From the NCBI RefSeq assembly GCF_000243095.1, contig NZ_AHJE01000093.1, positions 1 to 59,260 on the forward strand: a stretch of 59,260 nt of DNA. The letters are read 5' to 3'. Origin of the DNA: Cupriavidus basilensis OR16 (GTDB lineage: Bacteria > Pseudomonadota > Gammaproteobacteria > Burkholderiales > Burkholderiaceae). Every line of letters begins with the position of its first letter. Position 1 is the stretch's first letter. The position numbers and the translations under genes were made by a program. Positions 1 to 8,579 of the stretch are shown one piece after another. Under the pieces are notes generated by a model. That model made no database searches, had not been told where the DNA came from, and saw nothing but the letters and a program-made list of their open reading frames with translations.

Positions 1-1544
1 TGGCGGTTGTGGAACACCACGGCGGTGACCGGGATATTGTGGCGCACGGCGGTCATGGTCTCCATCAGGCTCATGCCCCAGGCGCCGTCACCGGCGTAGG
101 ACACGGCGGGGCGATGGGGCGCGGCGACCTTGGCGCCCATGATGGTGGGGAAGGCATAGCCGCAGTTGCCCCAGCTCATGGCGGCGAAGAAGCTGCGCGG
201 CTTGTTGAAGCGCAGGTAGCTGTTGGCGACCGAGTTGATGTTGCCGATGTCGGTGGACACCATCACGTCTTCGGGCATGGCCTTTTCCAGCTCGCGCAGG
301 ACCTGGCGCGGATGCAGGTAGTGGCCGCCAGTGGGCGTGCGCTCCTGCTTCTGTTCCTCGATCATGTCCAGGCTGTATGGGTCGCGCTCGTGGGTCCACT
401 CGTCGAGCTCCTTCTCCCAGGCGGCCTTCTCGGCGGCGATCTGGCCGGCGCGGTCTTCGCGGGAGGCGTCGCAGGCCAGCGTGCGGCCGGCCAGGCGCTC
501 GGTCAGCGCCACGGCGGCGGCCTTGGCATCGCCGCAGATGCCCACCGAGATCTTCTTCACCAGGCCGAGCATCTTGTGGTCGGCATCGATCTGGATGATC
601 TTGGCGTGCTTGGGCCAGTAGTCCATGCCGTGCTGGGGCAGGGTGCCGAAGGGTCCGAGGCGCGAGCCGAGGGCGATGACGACGTCGGCGCGGGCGAGCA
701 GCTTCATGGCGGCCTTGGAGCCCTGGTAGCCGAGCGGGCCGCACCACAGCGGATGGCTGGCGGGGAAGGAGTCGTTATGCAGGTAGCTGTTGACCACCGG
801 GGCGCCCAGGCGCTCGGCCAGCGCCTGGCACTCGGCGATGGCATCGGCCATGACCACGCCGCCGCCGGAGATGATGACGGGGAACTTGGCCTTGGCGATC
901 AGTTCGGCGGCTTCGTTCAGGCGCTGGTCGCCGCCGGGGCCACGGTCCAGGCGCTGGGGCAGGGGGATCTCGGCCTTGATCTGTCCGTAGAAGTAGTCGC
1001 GCGGGATATTGAGCTGGGTCGGGCCCATCTCGGCCATGGCGCGGTCAAAGCAGCGGCCGGTGAACTCGGCCATGCGGGCCGGGTGGGTGACGTGGCCCTG
1101 GTACTTGGTGAATTCCTGGAACATCGGCAACTGCTTGGCTTCCTGGAAGCCGCCCAGGCCAATGCCCATGGTGCCGGCCTCGGGGGTGACGATGACGACC
1201 GGGCTATGTGCCCAGTAAGCGGCGGCGATGGCGGTGACGCAGTTGCTGATGCCGGGGCCGTTCTGGCCGATGACGACGCCGTGGCGGCCGGAGACGCGGG
1301 CATAGCCGTCGGCCATGTGGCCAGCGCCTTGCTCGTGGACCACGGGGATGAGGCGGATGCCGGCGGGGGCGAAGATGTCCATGGCGTCCATGAAGGCCGA
1401 ACCCATGATGCCGAACATGTCGGTGACGCCGTTGGCGGCCAGGGTCTCGACAAAGGCTTCCGATGGGGTCATCTCCTGCGGGCCAGTGGTGGCGGCGCCA
1501 GCTTGGGTGCCTGCGGCGAGGGATTCGGGAAGATGTTCGCTCAT
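1..1544 (-). CDS. xsc: Sulfoacetaldehyde acetyltransferase, 3' end outside window
   Basis: Thiamine-diphosphate enzyme that converts sulfoacetaldehyde plus phosphate to acetyl phosphate and sulfite, the key desulfonation step of cytoplasmic taurine breakdown. 514 codons are visible; the family is about 580-600 residues, so roughly the last 80 are beyond the left edge. The N-terminal region holds the catalytic-Glu context VVHEQGAGHMADGYARVSG (Glu near residue 71), and a GDG near residue 485 followed by FHN near 511-513 forms the ThDP/Mg motif. The sequence resembles Xsc over its whole visible length more than acetolactate synthase. The start ATG at 1544 has GGAGA upstream. It is divergent from tauABC, which fits uptake plus degradation of taurine. 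No taurine dehydrogenase or taurine-pyruvate transaminase gene is in the window. Confidence 0.93.
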   Translation of the reverse strand, partial: MSEHLPESLAAGTQAGAATTGPQEMTPSEAFVETLAANGVTDMFGIMGSAFMDAMDIFAPAGIRLIPVVHEQGAGHMADGYARVSGRHGVVIGQNGPGISNCVTAIAAAYWAHSPVVIVTPEAGTMGIGLGGFQEAKQLPMFQEFTKYQGHVTHPARMAEFTGRCFDRAMAEMGPTQLNIPRDYFYGQIKAEIPLPQRLDRGPGGDQRLNEAAELIAKAKFPVIISGGGVVMADAIAECQALAERLGAPVVNSYLHNDSFPASHPLWCGPLGYQGSKAAMKLLARADVVIALGSRLGPFGTLPQHGMDYWPKHAKIIQIDADHKMLGLVKKISVGICGDAKAAAVALTERLAGRTLACDASREDRAGQIAAEKAAWEKELDEWTHERDPYSLDMIEEQKQERTPTGGHYLHPRQVLRELEKAMPEDVMVSTDIGNINSVANSYLRFNKPRSFFAAMSWGNCGYAFPTIMGAKVAAPHRPAVSYAGDGAWGMSLMETMTAVRHNIPVTAVVFHNR

Positions 1545-1573
1545 GGTGTCTTGTCTCCGGTCTTCGATCAAAA

Positions 1574-1590
1574 CGGAACCAAATGTTCCG
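1574..1590. promoter_or_regulatory. Candidate operator of xsc (perfect inverted repeat)
   Basis: CGGAAC-N5-GTTCCG, a perfect 6+6 dyad. It lies about 20 bp downstream of the predicted xsc -10 box, so a repressor bound here would block early transcription. A related core, GTTCCGGAAAA, occurs near the 5' end of the IclR-type gene at about 8.4 kb. The link to that regulator is inference only. Confidence 0.5.
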
Positions 1591-1609
1591 AAAAGTGTTT
1601 GTGGATCGA

Positions 1610-1638
1610 AATGTAGGACGAGACCAAGCGATGGTCAA
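1610..1638 (-). promoter_or_regulatory. Predicted sigma70 promoter of xsc
   Basis: On the minus strand, TTGACC (1638-1633), a 17-bp spacer and TACATT (1615-1610) make a good -35/-10 pair. The start point would be near 1602, giving a leader of about 58 nt that contains the inverted repeat at 1574-1590. Confidence 0.55.
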
Positions 1639-2022
1639 TATGAAAATTCGATAAACGGAATGCCATGTACCTAAAAATGGTAGTAAATACCCTTTAAAGT
1701 GCCGCAAAGGCAACCTGCGCGCCCGCGTGGACCCACAGTTGGTCCCCGCTGGCTCTAACCCGGCGGCGGGCCGCTTTCTACCATACGACTACACCCTGCC
1801 CAGCGCTGGTTTCCAAAGCGCCTGGTGCACGCCGCGACGACCCGCCACAAAGCAGGGCGCCGCTAAAAAGAGAGGACGCAAAGACGTCCCAACCGGAGAC
1901 ACTGGCATGCCTCATGCTTATCACCTCTTCCTCCTCGAGCAGGCACCGCCCTGGTGCCAGGCTTCCCGTGCCGGCGCTCCGTGCCACAGCACACCACACC
2001 GTTAATCTTGAGGAGGTTCATC
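1639..2022. other. xsc-tauA divergent intergenic region
   Basis: No convincing gene. The part at 1640-1700 is AT-rich for this genome and holds three closely spaced TACC/GGTA half-sites (about 1668-1690), possibly regulatory. No confident tauA promoter could be picked. Translations through 1727-2005 look like chance frames. The stretch ends with the tauA ribosome binding site AGGAGG at 2011-2016. Confidence 0.5.
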
Positions 2023-3036
2023 ATGCGTTGGTTCAAGCAGCTTGCAGCAAGCGTAGTACTGGCGGCCGTCGTCGCCCCGGGCGCCTACGCGCAGACCAAG
2101 GAAGTTGTCATCGCCTACCAGGACATGGTGGTGCCGTGGCGCTACGCGCAGGACATGAAGGAAGTCGAGAAGCAGACCGGCTATAAGGTCTCGTTCCGGC
2201 AGTTCGGCGGCGGCGGCGACGTGATCCGCGCCATGGCTTCGGGCCAGATCGCGATCGGCGAAGCCGGCACCTCGCCGATTGCCTCGGCGTTGTCGCAGGG
2301 GCTGGAGGTGGAGCTGTTCTGGATTCTTGACGACATCAACGCGGCCGAGGCCATGGTGGCGCGCAACGGCAGCAATATCAACAGCGTGGCGGACCTCAAG
2401 GGCAAGCGGGTGGGCGTGCCCTTTGTCTCCACCACGCACTATCACACGCTGGTGGCGCTGGAGCAGGCCAAGATCAATCCCAAGGACGTCAAGATCATGA
2501 ACATGCGGCCGCCCGAAGTGGCCGCTGCCTGGGAGCGTGGCGACATCGACGCCACCTTTATCTGGGACCCGGTGCTGGCCAAGCTCAAGCAATCGGGCAA
2601 GGTACTGGTGACCTCCGGCAAGATCGCCGCCGAGACCGGCAAGGCGACCTTCGACGGCATGATCGCCAACAAGAAGTTCGCGCGCGAGAACCCCGAGTTC
2701 ATGGTCAAGTTCGTCAAGATCCTGGCCGCCGCGGATGACAAGTATCGCCAGGACAAGGCCGCATGGACCCCGGATTCGCCGATGGTGAAGGCGGTGGCCA
2801 AGGTCTCGGGCGCCAAGCCCGAGGCGGTGCCGGCCAGCATGGCGCTGTACGGGTTCCCCACGCTGGAAGAGCAAGCCTCGCCCCGCTGGCTGGGTGGCGG
2901 CGCGGCCAAGGCGCTGCAATCGGCGGCGCAATTCCTGAAGGAGCAGGGCACGATCCAGACCGTGTTGCCGGACTACGGCGCGGGTGTCAATGCGGAGTGG
3001 GTGAAGCGAGCTATCGCCACCAAGACGCCGGCCTGA
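2023..3036 (+). CDS. tauA: Taurine ABC transporter substrate-binding protein
   Basis: Periplasmic binding protein of the taurine/aliphatic sulfonate importer (NMT1/SsuA-TauA fold), 337 aa. Residues 1-23 form a signal peptide ending AYA before Gln24. The body has family features such as the QFGGGGDVIRAMASGQI segment and the ERGDIDATFIWDPVLAKLK stretch that lines the sulfonate site in TauA. The start was chosen at the ATG 7 nt after AGGAGG; a longer frame from 1954 would bury the signal peptide. It is first in a tauABC operon divergent from xsc, so taurine is the likely ligand, although a related sulfonate cannot be excluded. Confidence 0.92.
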   Translation: MRWFKQLAASVVLAAVVAPGAYAQTKEVVIAYQDMVVPWRYAQDMKEVEKQTGYKVSFRQFGGGGDVIRAMASGQIAIGEAGTSPIASALSQGLEVELFWILDDINAAEAMVARNGSNINSVADLKGKRVGVPFVSTTHYHTLVALEQAKINPKDVKIMNMRPPEVAAAWERGDIDATFIWDPVLAKLKQSGKVLVTSGKIAAETGKATFDGMIANKKFARENPEFMVKFVKILAAADDKYRQDKAAWTPDSPMVKAVAKVSGAKPEAVPASMALYGFPTLEEQASPRWLGGGAAKALQSAAQFLKEQGTIQTVLPDYGAGVNAEWVKRAIATKTPA

Positions 3037-3107
3037 TTTGCCAGCGCCGCGCGGCGGGCGATGCTTGCCGCGCGGCCTTGAATCCCCTTTTCAGGAAGTT
3101 TGCAGCT

Positions 3108-3884
3108 ATGGCCAAACTCGAAATCGACAACCTTAGCGTTAACTACGGCGGCCGCGGTGGCGCCGATACGCTGGCCCTGTCGCAAGTCAATCTCACCATG
3201 GAGCGCGGCGATTTTGTGGTCGCACTCGGTGCCTCCGGTTGCGGCAAGACGACCTTGCTGTCTTGCATCGCCGGATTCATGCAACCCTCGGAAGGCGAGA
3301 TCCGCCTCGATGGCAAATCCGTGCACGGCCCTGGTGCCGAGCGCGGCGTCGTGTTCCAAAAGCATGCATTGATGCCCTGGCTCAACGTGCTGGACAACGT
3401 GGCGCTGGGGCTGCGGCTGCGTGGCGTGCCGCGGGCCGAGCGCCTGCGCATCGCCCAGGAAAAGCTGGCGCTGGTCGGCCTGGAGAAGGTGGCGGCCAAG
3501 CCGGTCTACCAGCTCTCGGGCGGCATGCAGCAGCGCGTGGGCATTGCCCGCACGCTCGCCAACGATCCGGCGGTGATGCTGATGGACGAGCCGCTTGGCG
3601 CGCTCGACGCGCTCACGCGCGAGACGATCCAGGCACTGATCCTCAAGCTATGGGCGGCGGAGCAGAAGATCGTGTTCTTCATCACCCACAGCGTGGAGGA
3701 AGCGCTGTTCCTGGCGACGCGGTTGATCGTGATGACGCCCTCGCCGGGCCGCATCGCGCATACCTACGAGCTGCCCTTCGCGCGACGTTTCATTGCCTGC
3801 GGCGACGCCCGCGAGGTCAAGTCCGATCCCGAATTCATCCGGTACCGCGAAGAAATCGTCGACCTGATCCATGCCACGCCCTGA
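3108..3884 (+). CDS. tauB: Taurine ABC transporter ATP-binding protein
   Basis: ATPase of the taurine importer, 258 aa, acting at the inner face of the membrane with TauC. Walker A GASGCGKTT is at residues 41-49, the signature LSGGMQQRVGIARTLA starts near 136 and Walker B VMLMDEP lies near 155-161, followed by the H-loop ITHSVEEALFLA. Length is typical for TauB/SsuB. The start is the ATG after AGGAAGTTTGCAGCT. Its stop codon is embedded in the ribosome binding site of tauC, which indicates coupled translation. Confidence 0.92.
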   Translation: MAKLEIDNLSVNYGGRGGADTLALSQVNLTMERGDFVVALGASGCGKTTLLSCIAGFMQPSEGEIRLDGKSVHGPGAERGVVFQKHALMPWLNVLDNVALGLRLRGVPRAERLRIAQEKLALVGLEKVAAKPVYQLSGGMQQRVGIARTLANDPAVMLMDEPLGALDALTRETIQALILKLWAAEQKIVFFITHSVEEALFLATRLIVMTPSPGRIAHTYELPFARRFIACGDAREVKSDPEFIRYREEIVDLIHATP

Positions 3885-3894
3885 GGAGCCCGAC

Positions 3895-4770
3895 ATGTCC
3901 GCTTCCGCTCAACGACTCGAACCCGCGCAGGGCACGGCCGCCGTGGCCGCCAAGCCGCCGGCGCGCCGCATGAAAGCCGTCTCCGGCTACCGCCTGCCGG
4001 GCGAGGGCTCCAGCTCGCGCATCTCCACCATCACCGTGGTCTCGCTGCTGGCGCTGTGGTGGATCGCCAGCCACCTGCGCTGGCTGCCGCCGTTGTTCCT
4101 GCCCACGCCCGAAGCCATCGTCAACGCGTTCATCGATGCCTGGAACGGCAATGTGCAAGGCGGCCTGCCGTTGACCGAGCACTTCCGCGCCAGCATGGTG
4201 CGCGTGTTCGGCGCGTTCGCGCTGGCCACCGTCACGGCAGTGCCGATCGGCGTGATGATGGGCGTGTCGCGCATCGCGCGCGGCGTGTTCGATCCGCCCA
4301 TCGAGTTCTACCGCCCGCTGCCGCCGCTGGCCTACCTGCCGCTGATCGTGATCTGGTTCGGCATCGATGAAACGTCCAAGATCCTGCTGATCTTCCTGGC
4401 CTGCTTCGCGCCGCTGGCAATGTCGGCACAGGCCGGGGTGCGCTCGGTCACCATCGAGCAGATCAACGCCGCATACTCGATGGGCGCCAACCGCTGGCAG
4501 GTGATCCGCCACGTGGTGATCCCCGCCGCGTTGCCGGACATCCTGACCGGCATGCGGATTGCCATCGGCTTTGGCTGGACCACGCTGGTTGCGGCGGAGA
4601 TGGTGGCCGCCACGTCGGGCCTGGGGCAGATGGTGCTCAACGCGTCGAACTTCCTGCGCACGGATGTGGTGATCATGGGCATCGGGCTGATCGGGCTGAT
4701 CGCCTACACGTTCGATTTGCTGATGAGGAAGACGGAGAAGTGGCTGGTGCCCTGGAAGGGGAGGATGTAA
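3895..4770 (+). CDS. tauC: Taurine ABC transporter permease
   Basis: Inner-membrane permease of the importer, 291 aa, of the BPD_transp_1 type. After a roughly 40-residue hydrophilic N-terminus there are about six membrane segments, with the ATPase-coupling EAA loop in AYSMGANRWQVIRHVVIPAA. It follows tauB by 10 bp; TGAGGAG serves both as the tauB stop and the tauC ribosome binding site. A hairpin followed by TTTT comes just after the gene, so tauABC probably ends here. Confidence 0.92.
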   Translation: MSASAQRLEPAQGTAAVAAKPPARRMKAVSGYRLPGEGSSSRISTITVVSLLALWWIASHLRWLPPLFLPTPEAIVNAFIDAWNGNVQGGLPLTEHFRASMVRVFGAFALATVTAVPIGVMMGVSRIARGVFDPPIEFYRPLPPLAYLPLIVIWFGIDETSKILLIFLACFAPLAMSAQAGVRSVTIEQINAAYSMGANRWQVIRHVVIPAALPDILTGMRIAIGFGWTTLVAAEMVAATSGLGQMVLNASNFLRTDVVIMGIGLIGLIAYTFDLLMRKTEKWLVPWKGRM

Positions 4771-4783
4771 AAGGTGTTCATCG

Positions 4784-4812
4784 CCGGGCGGCCGTATGGG
4801 TCGCCCGGTTTT
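4784..4812 (+). terminator. Rho-independent terminator of tauABC
   Basis: CCGGGCG (4784-4790) pairs with CGCCCGG (4802-4808) across an 11-nt loop, followed by TTTT. Confidence 0.65.
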
Positions 4813-4849
4813 CCGCCTATGACGCGATCGACCGGGAAAGCCGAACCCG

Positions 4850-5145
4850 GTGTTCAGGGTGATCGGCGCTGGCCAGGCAGAGGCTGGCAATGCTGCGTCG
4901 GACTGCGGTCGCAGGTGGAGCAGGCCGCTTTGCATGCCGGCGATAAAGCCGCTGGCGGGGGCGATGCATGCCCCCATTTCCGGCAACTGCCACGTGCGGA
5001 TTGCCGCGTTACCAGCGCGCCATGCAAAGAGCGTCCTGGCGGGGATGTCCACCCAATACAGGCATTGGGTCTGCGTATCCCAAAACGGGCTTTCTCCGAC
5101 CGCATTGCGGGCATCAGCAATCAGGATGGACGTGTCAGCGATCAT
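4850..5145 (-). pseudogene. SMP-30/gluconolactonase-like gene remnant
   Basis: The first 85-95 codons read as the N-terminus of an SMP-30/regucalcin/gluconolactonase beta-propeller: GESPFWDTQTQCLYWVDI, then a tryptophan-rich strand and FIAGMQSGLLHL. Homology stops near 4860-4890. The frame then runs into the tauC terminator and the antisense of tauC, while the expected metal-site part (NDGRCDRQGRFW-type motif) is missing. Full-length members are about 290 residues, so roughly two thirds are deleted. It may be debris of a rearrangement that placed this locus beside tauC. No function is expected. Confidence 0.6.
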
Positions 5146-5441
5146 GGTCTATCCGCTTGGACATCATGGCCGCAGCGGCAATGCGGGTTGGCCGCGCCCC
5201 AATCGTTGCCACGGCGGATGCGCCGCAGGCACAAGGGTTTTCAAGTGTCAGCCTCATTCTGCTCTTTGTGATGCGTTGTCGTACAACAAAATATACCGAC
5301 CCACGAGACTAAGAATGAGAGGCTTTGCTTGATTTGCCAATATATTCGCGGTGTTAACCCTAGTCTCGTGATTTCTTTCTTGCTTCAAAAATGCCAAAGT
5401 CATAGGATGACGTATAACATCAGATAGGAAGGACTCATCGC
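5146..5441. other. Intergenic regulatory region upstream of the 2-hydroxyacid dehydrogenase
   Basis: No gene seen. It holds two symmetric elements: a FadR-type dyad at 5275-5287 and a 10-bp inverted repeat, CACGAGACTA (5302-5311) with TAGTCTCGTG (5361-5370). The latter could be two operator half-sites or a long-loop hairpin. GGAAGGA at about 5428-5434 is the ribosome binding site of the next gene. Confidence 0.5.
5275..5287. promoter_or_regulatory. Candidate FadR/GntR-type operator
   Basis: GTTGTCGTACAAC is a perfect palindrome about a CGT centre and fits the FadR-subfamily consensus TNGTNNNACNA. No GntR gene adjoins it; phnR is about 10 kb away, so the binding regulator is unknown. Confidence 0.45.
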
Positions 5442-6395
5442 ATGAAAGCCAACATCCTGCAGCTGAACCCGATCCTCGTCCCTGCGATCAACGACAAGCT
5501 GAATTCGCTCTACACAGTGCACCGGTTGTTCGAGCAGGCCGACAAGGATGCCTATCTGCGCGAGCACGGGCCCACGATCCGCGCGGTCATCACCGGCGGC
5601 CACACCGGCATCACCAGGGCGATGATGGCGCAGTTGCCCGCACTTCAGGTGGTGGCGGTCAACGGTGTCGGCACCGATGCGGTCGACCTCGAATATGCGC
5701 GCGCGCGCGGCTTGCCGGTGACCGGGACGTTTGGGGCGCTGACCGAGGACGTCGCGGATCTCGCCGTGGGCCTGCTGATCGCCACTTGCCGGGGCATGTG
5801 TTCGGGCGACCGGTTTATCCGCGCCGGCGACTGGGTCCGCCATCCGCAGCCGAGCGCGATCCCGCTGGCCCGCCGCGTCAGCGGCATGCGCGTGGGCATC
5901 GTCGGCATGGGCCGCGTGGGCCGTGCCATCGCGGCCCGCATGGCGGCGTTCGGCTGCCCCATTGCCTACACCGACCTCAAGCCGATGGATGATGTCCCCC
6001 ACACATTCGTGGCCGGCCTCGTGCAACTGGCCCGCCAGAGCGATGCGTTGATTCTTGCCGCCGCCGCGGACAAGGCAGAGGGCATCGTCGATGCCGAGGT
6101 GCTCGACGCGCTAGGCAAGGATGGCTACCTGATCAACATCGCGCGCGGCCGGCTGGTCAAGGAAGACGACCTGGTTGCGGCACTGACTGCCGGGCGTATC
6201 GCCGGCGCGGGGCTGGATGTCTTCGTCGACGAGCCGAACGTGCCGCAAGCGCTGTTCGCGCTGGACAACGTCACGCTGCAGGCGCACCGCGCCAGCGCCA
6301 CGCACCAGACGCGGGCCGCCATGGGGGAGATGGTCCTGGCAAGCATCGCCCAGGCACTGGCCGGGCAACGGCCGGCGTTCAGCCTAACCACCTGA
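5442..6395 (+). CDS. NAD(P)-dependent 2-hydroxyacid dehydrogenase
   Basis: D-isomer-specific 2-hydroxyacid dehydrogenase, 317 aa, cytoplasmic; the family reduces 2-oxoacids such as glyoxylate or hydroxypyruvate. The Rossmann motif VGMGRVGRA sits near residues 152-161. The catalytic Arg is in NIARGRLVKE (about 235), the Glu in DEPNVP (about 264) and the His in QAHRAS (about 282). The motif order and length are normal. GGAAGGA precedes the ATG. It is followed by a Bug-type binding protein and an IclR regulator, so it may belong to a small carboxylate uptake and reduction unit. The physiological substrate cannot be read from sequence. Confidence 0.88.
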   Translation: MKANILQLNPILVPAINDKLNSLYTVHRLFEQADKDAYLREHGPTIRAVITGGHTGITRAMMAQLPALQVVAVNGVGTDAVDLEYARARGLPVTGTFGALTEDVADLAVGLLIATCRGMCSGDRFIRAGDWVRHPQPSAIPLARRVSGMRVGIVGMGRVGRAIAARMAAFGCPIAYTDLKPMDDVPHTFVAGLVQLARQSDALILAAAADKAEGIVDAEVLDALGKDGYLINIARGRLVKEDDLVAALTAGRIAGAGLDVFVDEPNVPQALFALDNVTLQAHRASATHQTRAAMGEMVLASIAQALAGQRPAFSLTT

Positions 6396-6507
6396 TCGCT
6401 GAGAGCAGCACAGGAGCCGCACAAGAGCAGCCCAAGAGCAGCCCAAGAGCGCCCGTGCCAAGCCCGAAAGAGTGAAACCGAATAGCACCAGAATCACAGG
6501 AGACAAG

Positions 6508-7467
6508 ATGCGGATTCAATTTCTGGCGGCAATCGCCATGACTGTGCTGGGCTCCGGCATGGCCGGCGCGCAATCCTATCCGAGCAAACCGATCACCATC
6601 GTGATCGGCTCCAGCCCTGGCAGCACGACAGATGGCCTGGCCCGCGCAATGGGAGCCCAGATTACCAAGGAGACGGGCCAGCCGGTCATCGTCGACAGCC
6701 GTCCCGGCGCATTTGGCGGCATCGCGGCGCAGCTCGTCGCGCGCTCGGCCCCCGATGGCTATACGCTGTTCATGACCACCAACACTACGCAGGCGGCCAA
6801 TCCGCATCTGGTGAAGAACCTGCCCTACAACCCCATCAAGGACTTCGCGCCGATCGGCCAGGTGGTCCAGGGCTACATGCTGATGGTCGTGAACCCCAAC
6901 GTGAAGGCCACGAATGTGCCCGAGTTCATCGCCCTGGCGAAGAAGGAGCCGGGCAAGCTGACGTTCGGCTCCGGTTCATCGTCGGCGCGGGTTGCCACCG
7001 AGCAATTCCAGCACATGACCGGGACCAAACTGACCTACGTTCCCTACAAGGCCAATCCGCCCGCCGTGATCGACCTTGTCGCGGGGCAGACCGACGTGAT
7101 GATCGTGGACCTGACCACCAGCCTGCCGCAGGTCAAGGCCGGCAAACTGCGCGCGCTCGGCGTCAGCAGCCCGCAGCGCTCGCCGCTGCTGCCCAGCGTG
7201 CCGACCATCGCGGAGCAAGGCGTGGCGGGTTATGAGTCCGGCTACTGGAACGGCCTATACGCGCCGGCAGGCACGCCAGCGCCGATCATCAACCGTCTCA
7301 ACGCGCTGATGCGCAAGGCGATGGGGACCGAATCGATCCGTCACTTCGTGATGGAGAACGGCATGGAAGTCAAGGTGTCCTCGCCGGAGGAACTCGCCAG
7401 GTTCCAGCTTGCCGAGCTGGAGCGCTGGGGCAAGATCATCAAGGCGGCAGGCATCCAGCCTGAATAG
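6508..7467 (+). CDS. Bug-family tripartite tricarboxylate transporter substrate-binding protein
   Basis: Periplasmic solute-binding protein of the Bug/TctC family, 319 aa, abundant in Burkholderiales. A signal peptide (residues 1 to about 22, ending AGAQ) is followed by YPSKPITIVI and the family hallmark PDGYTLF, with the PYKANPPAVIDLVAGQTDVM segment later. The start ATG follows AGGAGACAAG; the frame extends upstream but without a better site. No TctA/TctB membrane genes are adjacent, as is usual for orphan Bug proteins. The ligand is probably an organic acid, perhaps the substrate or product of the dehydrogenase upstream. Confidence 0.88.
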   Translation: MRIQFLAAIAMTVLGSGMAGAQSYPSKPITIVIGSSPGSTTDGLARAMGAQITKETGQPVIVDSRPGAFGGIAAQLVARSAPDGYTLFMTTNTTQAANPHLVKNLPYNPIKDFAPIGQVVQGYMLMVVNPNVKATNVPEFIALAKKEPGKLTFGSGSSSARVATEQFQHMTGTKLTYVPYKANPPAVIDLVAGQTDVMIVDLTTSLPQVKAGKLRALGVSSPQRSPLLPSVPTIAEQGVAGYESGYWNGLYAPAGTPAPIINRLNALMRKAMGTESIRHFVMENGMEVKVSSPEELARFQLAELERWGKIIKAAGIQPE

Positions 7468-7502
7468 CATTGAGTCTGACGGGCTGGGCGCCAGGCCGGC
7501 TC

Positions 7503-8477
7503 TTAGAACGTGGTGGCCAGCTCCCTGGCCGTTTCCTGCAAACGCGGCACGAACTCCAGCGAGCGCGATAGCGGCGAGCGTGCCGTGGGCGCATGCACCG
7601 CCAGCGCCGCCACCACTTGCCCGCGCTCGTCGCGCACCGGCACGGCCACGCAGGAGATCCCCGCCACGAATTCCTCGTTATCCACGCCGAGCTGCTTGTG
7701 CGCGCTGCGGTCCAGCTCGGCCTCGAGCAGTTCCACATTGGTGACCGTGTTGGGTGTGAAGCGCTCCAGCGGCAACTGCCGCACCAGCGCAGCGCGCTGC
7801 TCGCGCGGCAGCAGCGATAGCAGCAGCTTGCCGCTGGCCGAGCAGTGCAGCGGCACGCGCGAGCCCGGCTTCAGGTCCAGCCGCAGCGGCCACGGCGCTT
7901 CCATGCGGTCCAGGTACAGCACCGAGGTTTCGTGCAGCATGGTCAGGTTGACCGTTTCGCCGATGTCCGCCACCAGCCGCGCCAGGATGGCATGGCGCAA
8001 CTGCCGCGTGCCCGAATGCGTGACGATGGCCACGCCGAGGCGCGACAGGCGCGGCCCCACGGCATAGGCATTGCGCGCGCCCGGCTCGCGGATCACCAGC
8101 CCGCCGGCTTCCAGTGCGCCAAGCATGCGGTGCAGCGAAGCCTTGGGCGCTTCGAAGCCCTGCATGATTTCCGCCAGCGACAAGGGGCGGTCGGCCGCCA
8201 CCAGGAATTCGAGCAGGGCGAAGGCGCGCAGCGTGGGCGTATCGCGGTCCGCCGCCGCTGCATCGGCGGCGGTGTTCGGGACCGGCGCTTCGGCGGCCGG
8301 TTCTTCCAGGCGCAGCGACGCCGCCGCGCGCGTGGCCTTGGCGGGCTTGTTCTTGGATGCCTCGGAGGGCGCTTTTCTTGATGCCGCTACTGTTGCCGAT
8401 TTCAATTCGGACTCCGTTCCGGAAAACGAGACAGAATGATTGTATTCCACTTCCGACCCTCGATTGTGGCGTTCCAT
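7503..8477 (-). CDS. IclR-family transcriptional regulator
   Basis: DNA-binding regulator with an N-terminal winged helix (LRAFALLEFLVAADRPLSLA, then PKASLHRMLGALEAGGL) and a C-terminal IclR effector domain ending near LEFVPRLQETARELATTF. A 60-70 residue Ala/Lys-rich tail precedes the helix-turn-helix, and the start is uncertain: ATG at 8477 (used here), ATG at 8558, or GTG at 8450, which alone has a good GAGGG upstream. It is convergent with the dehydrogenase/Bug pair and may control it or xsc. A GTTCCGGAA dyad lies at the 5' end of the gene. Confidence 0.87.
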   Translation of the reverse strand: MERHNRGSEVEYNHSVSFSGTESELKSATVAASRKAPSEASKNKPAKATRAAASLRLEEPAAEAPVPNTAADAAAADRDTPTLRAFALLEFLVAADRPLSLAEIMQGFEAPKASLHRMLGALEAGGLVIREPGARNAYAVGPRLSRLGVAIVTHSGTRQLRHAILARLVADIGETVNLTMLHETSVLYLDRMEAPWPLRLDLKPGSRVPLHCSASGKLLLSLLPREQRAALVRQLPLERFTPNTVTNVELLEAELDRSAHKQLGVDNEEFVAGISCVAVPVRDERGQVVAALAVHAPTARSPLSRSLEFVPRLQETARELATTF

Positions 8478-8579
8478 GGGCTCGGACGGGAGCAGGCATG
8501 AGGCAGGCGTGCGTCGCAGGGTAGTTGGCATCCCCCGGACTGTGTCCAGCGCGCCCATCTCAGTCAGCGCGCCACTCAG

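Noticed and set aside
9..1616. Long plus-strand open frame opposite xsc (535 aa)
   Set aside because: It is the antisense of a clear Xsc coding region, His/Gly/Ala/Val-rich, with no domain and no ribosome binding site; a typical GC-rich shadow frame.
3835..4850. Continuation of the SMP-30-like minus frame across tauC
   Set aside because: After about 95 codons the translation is antisense of tauC and loses all similarity to the beta-propeller family.
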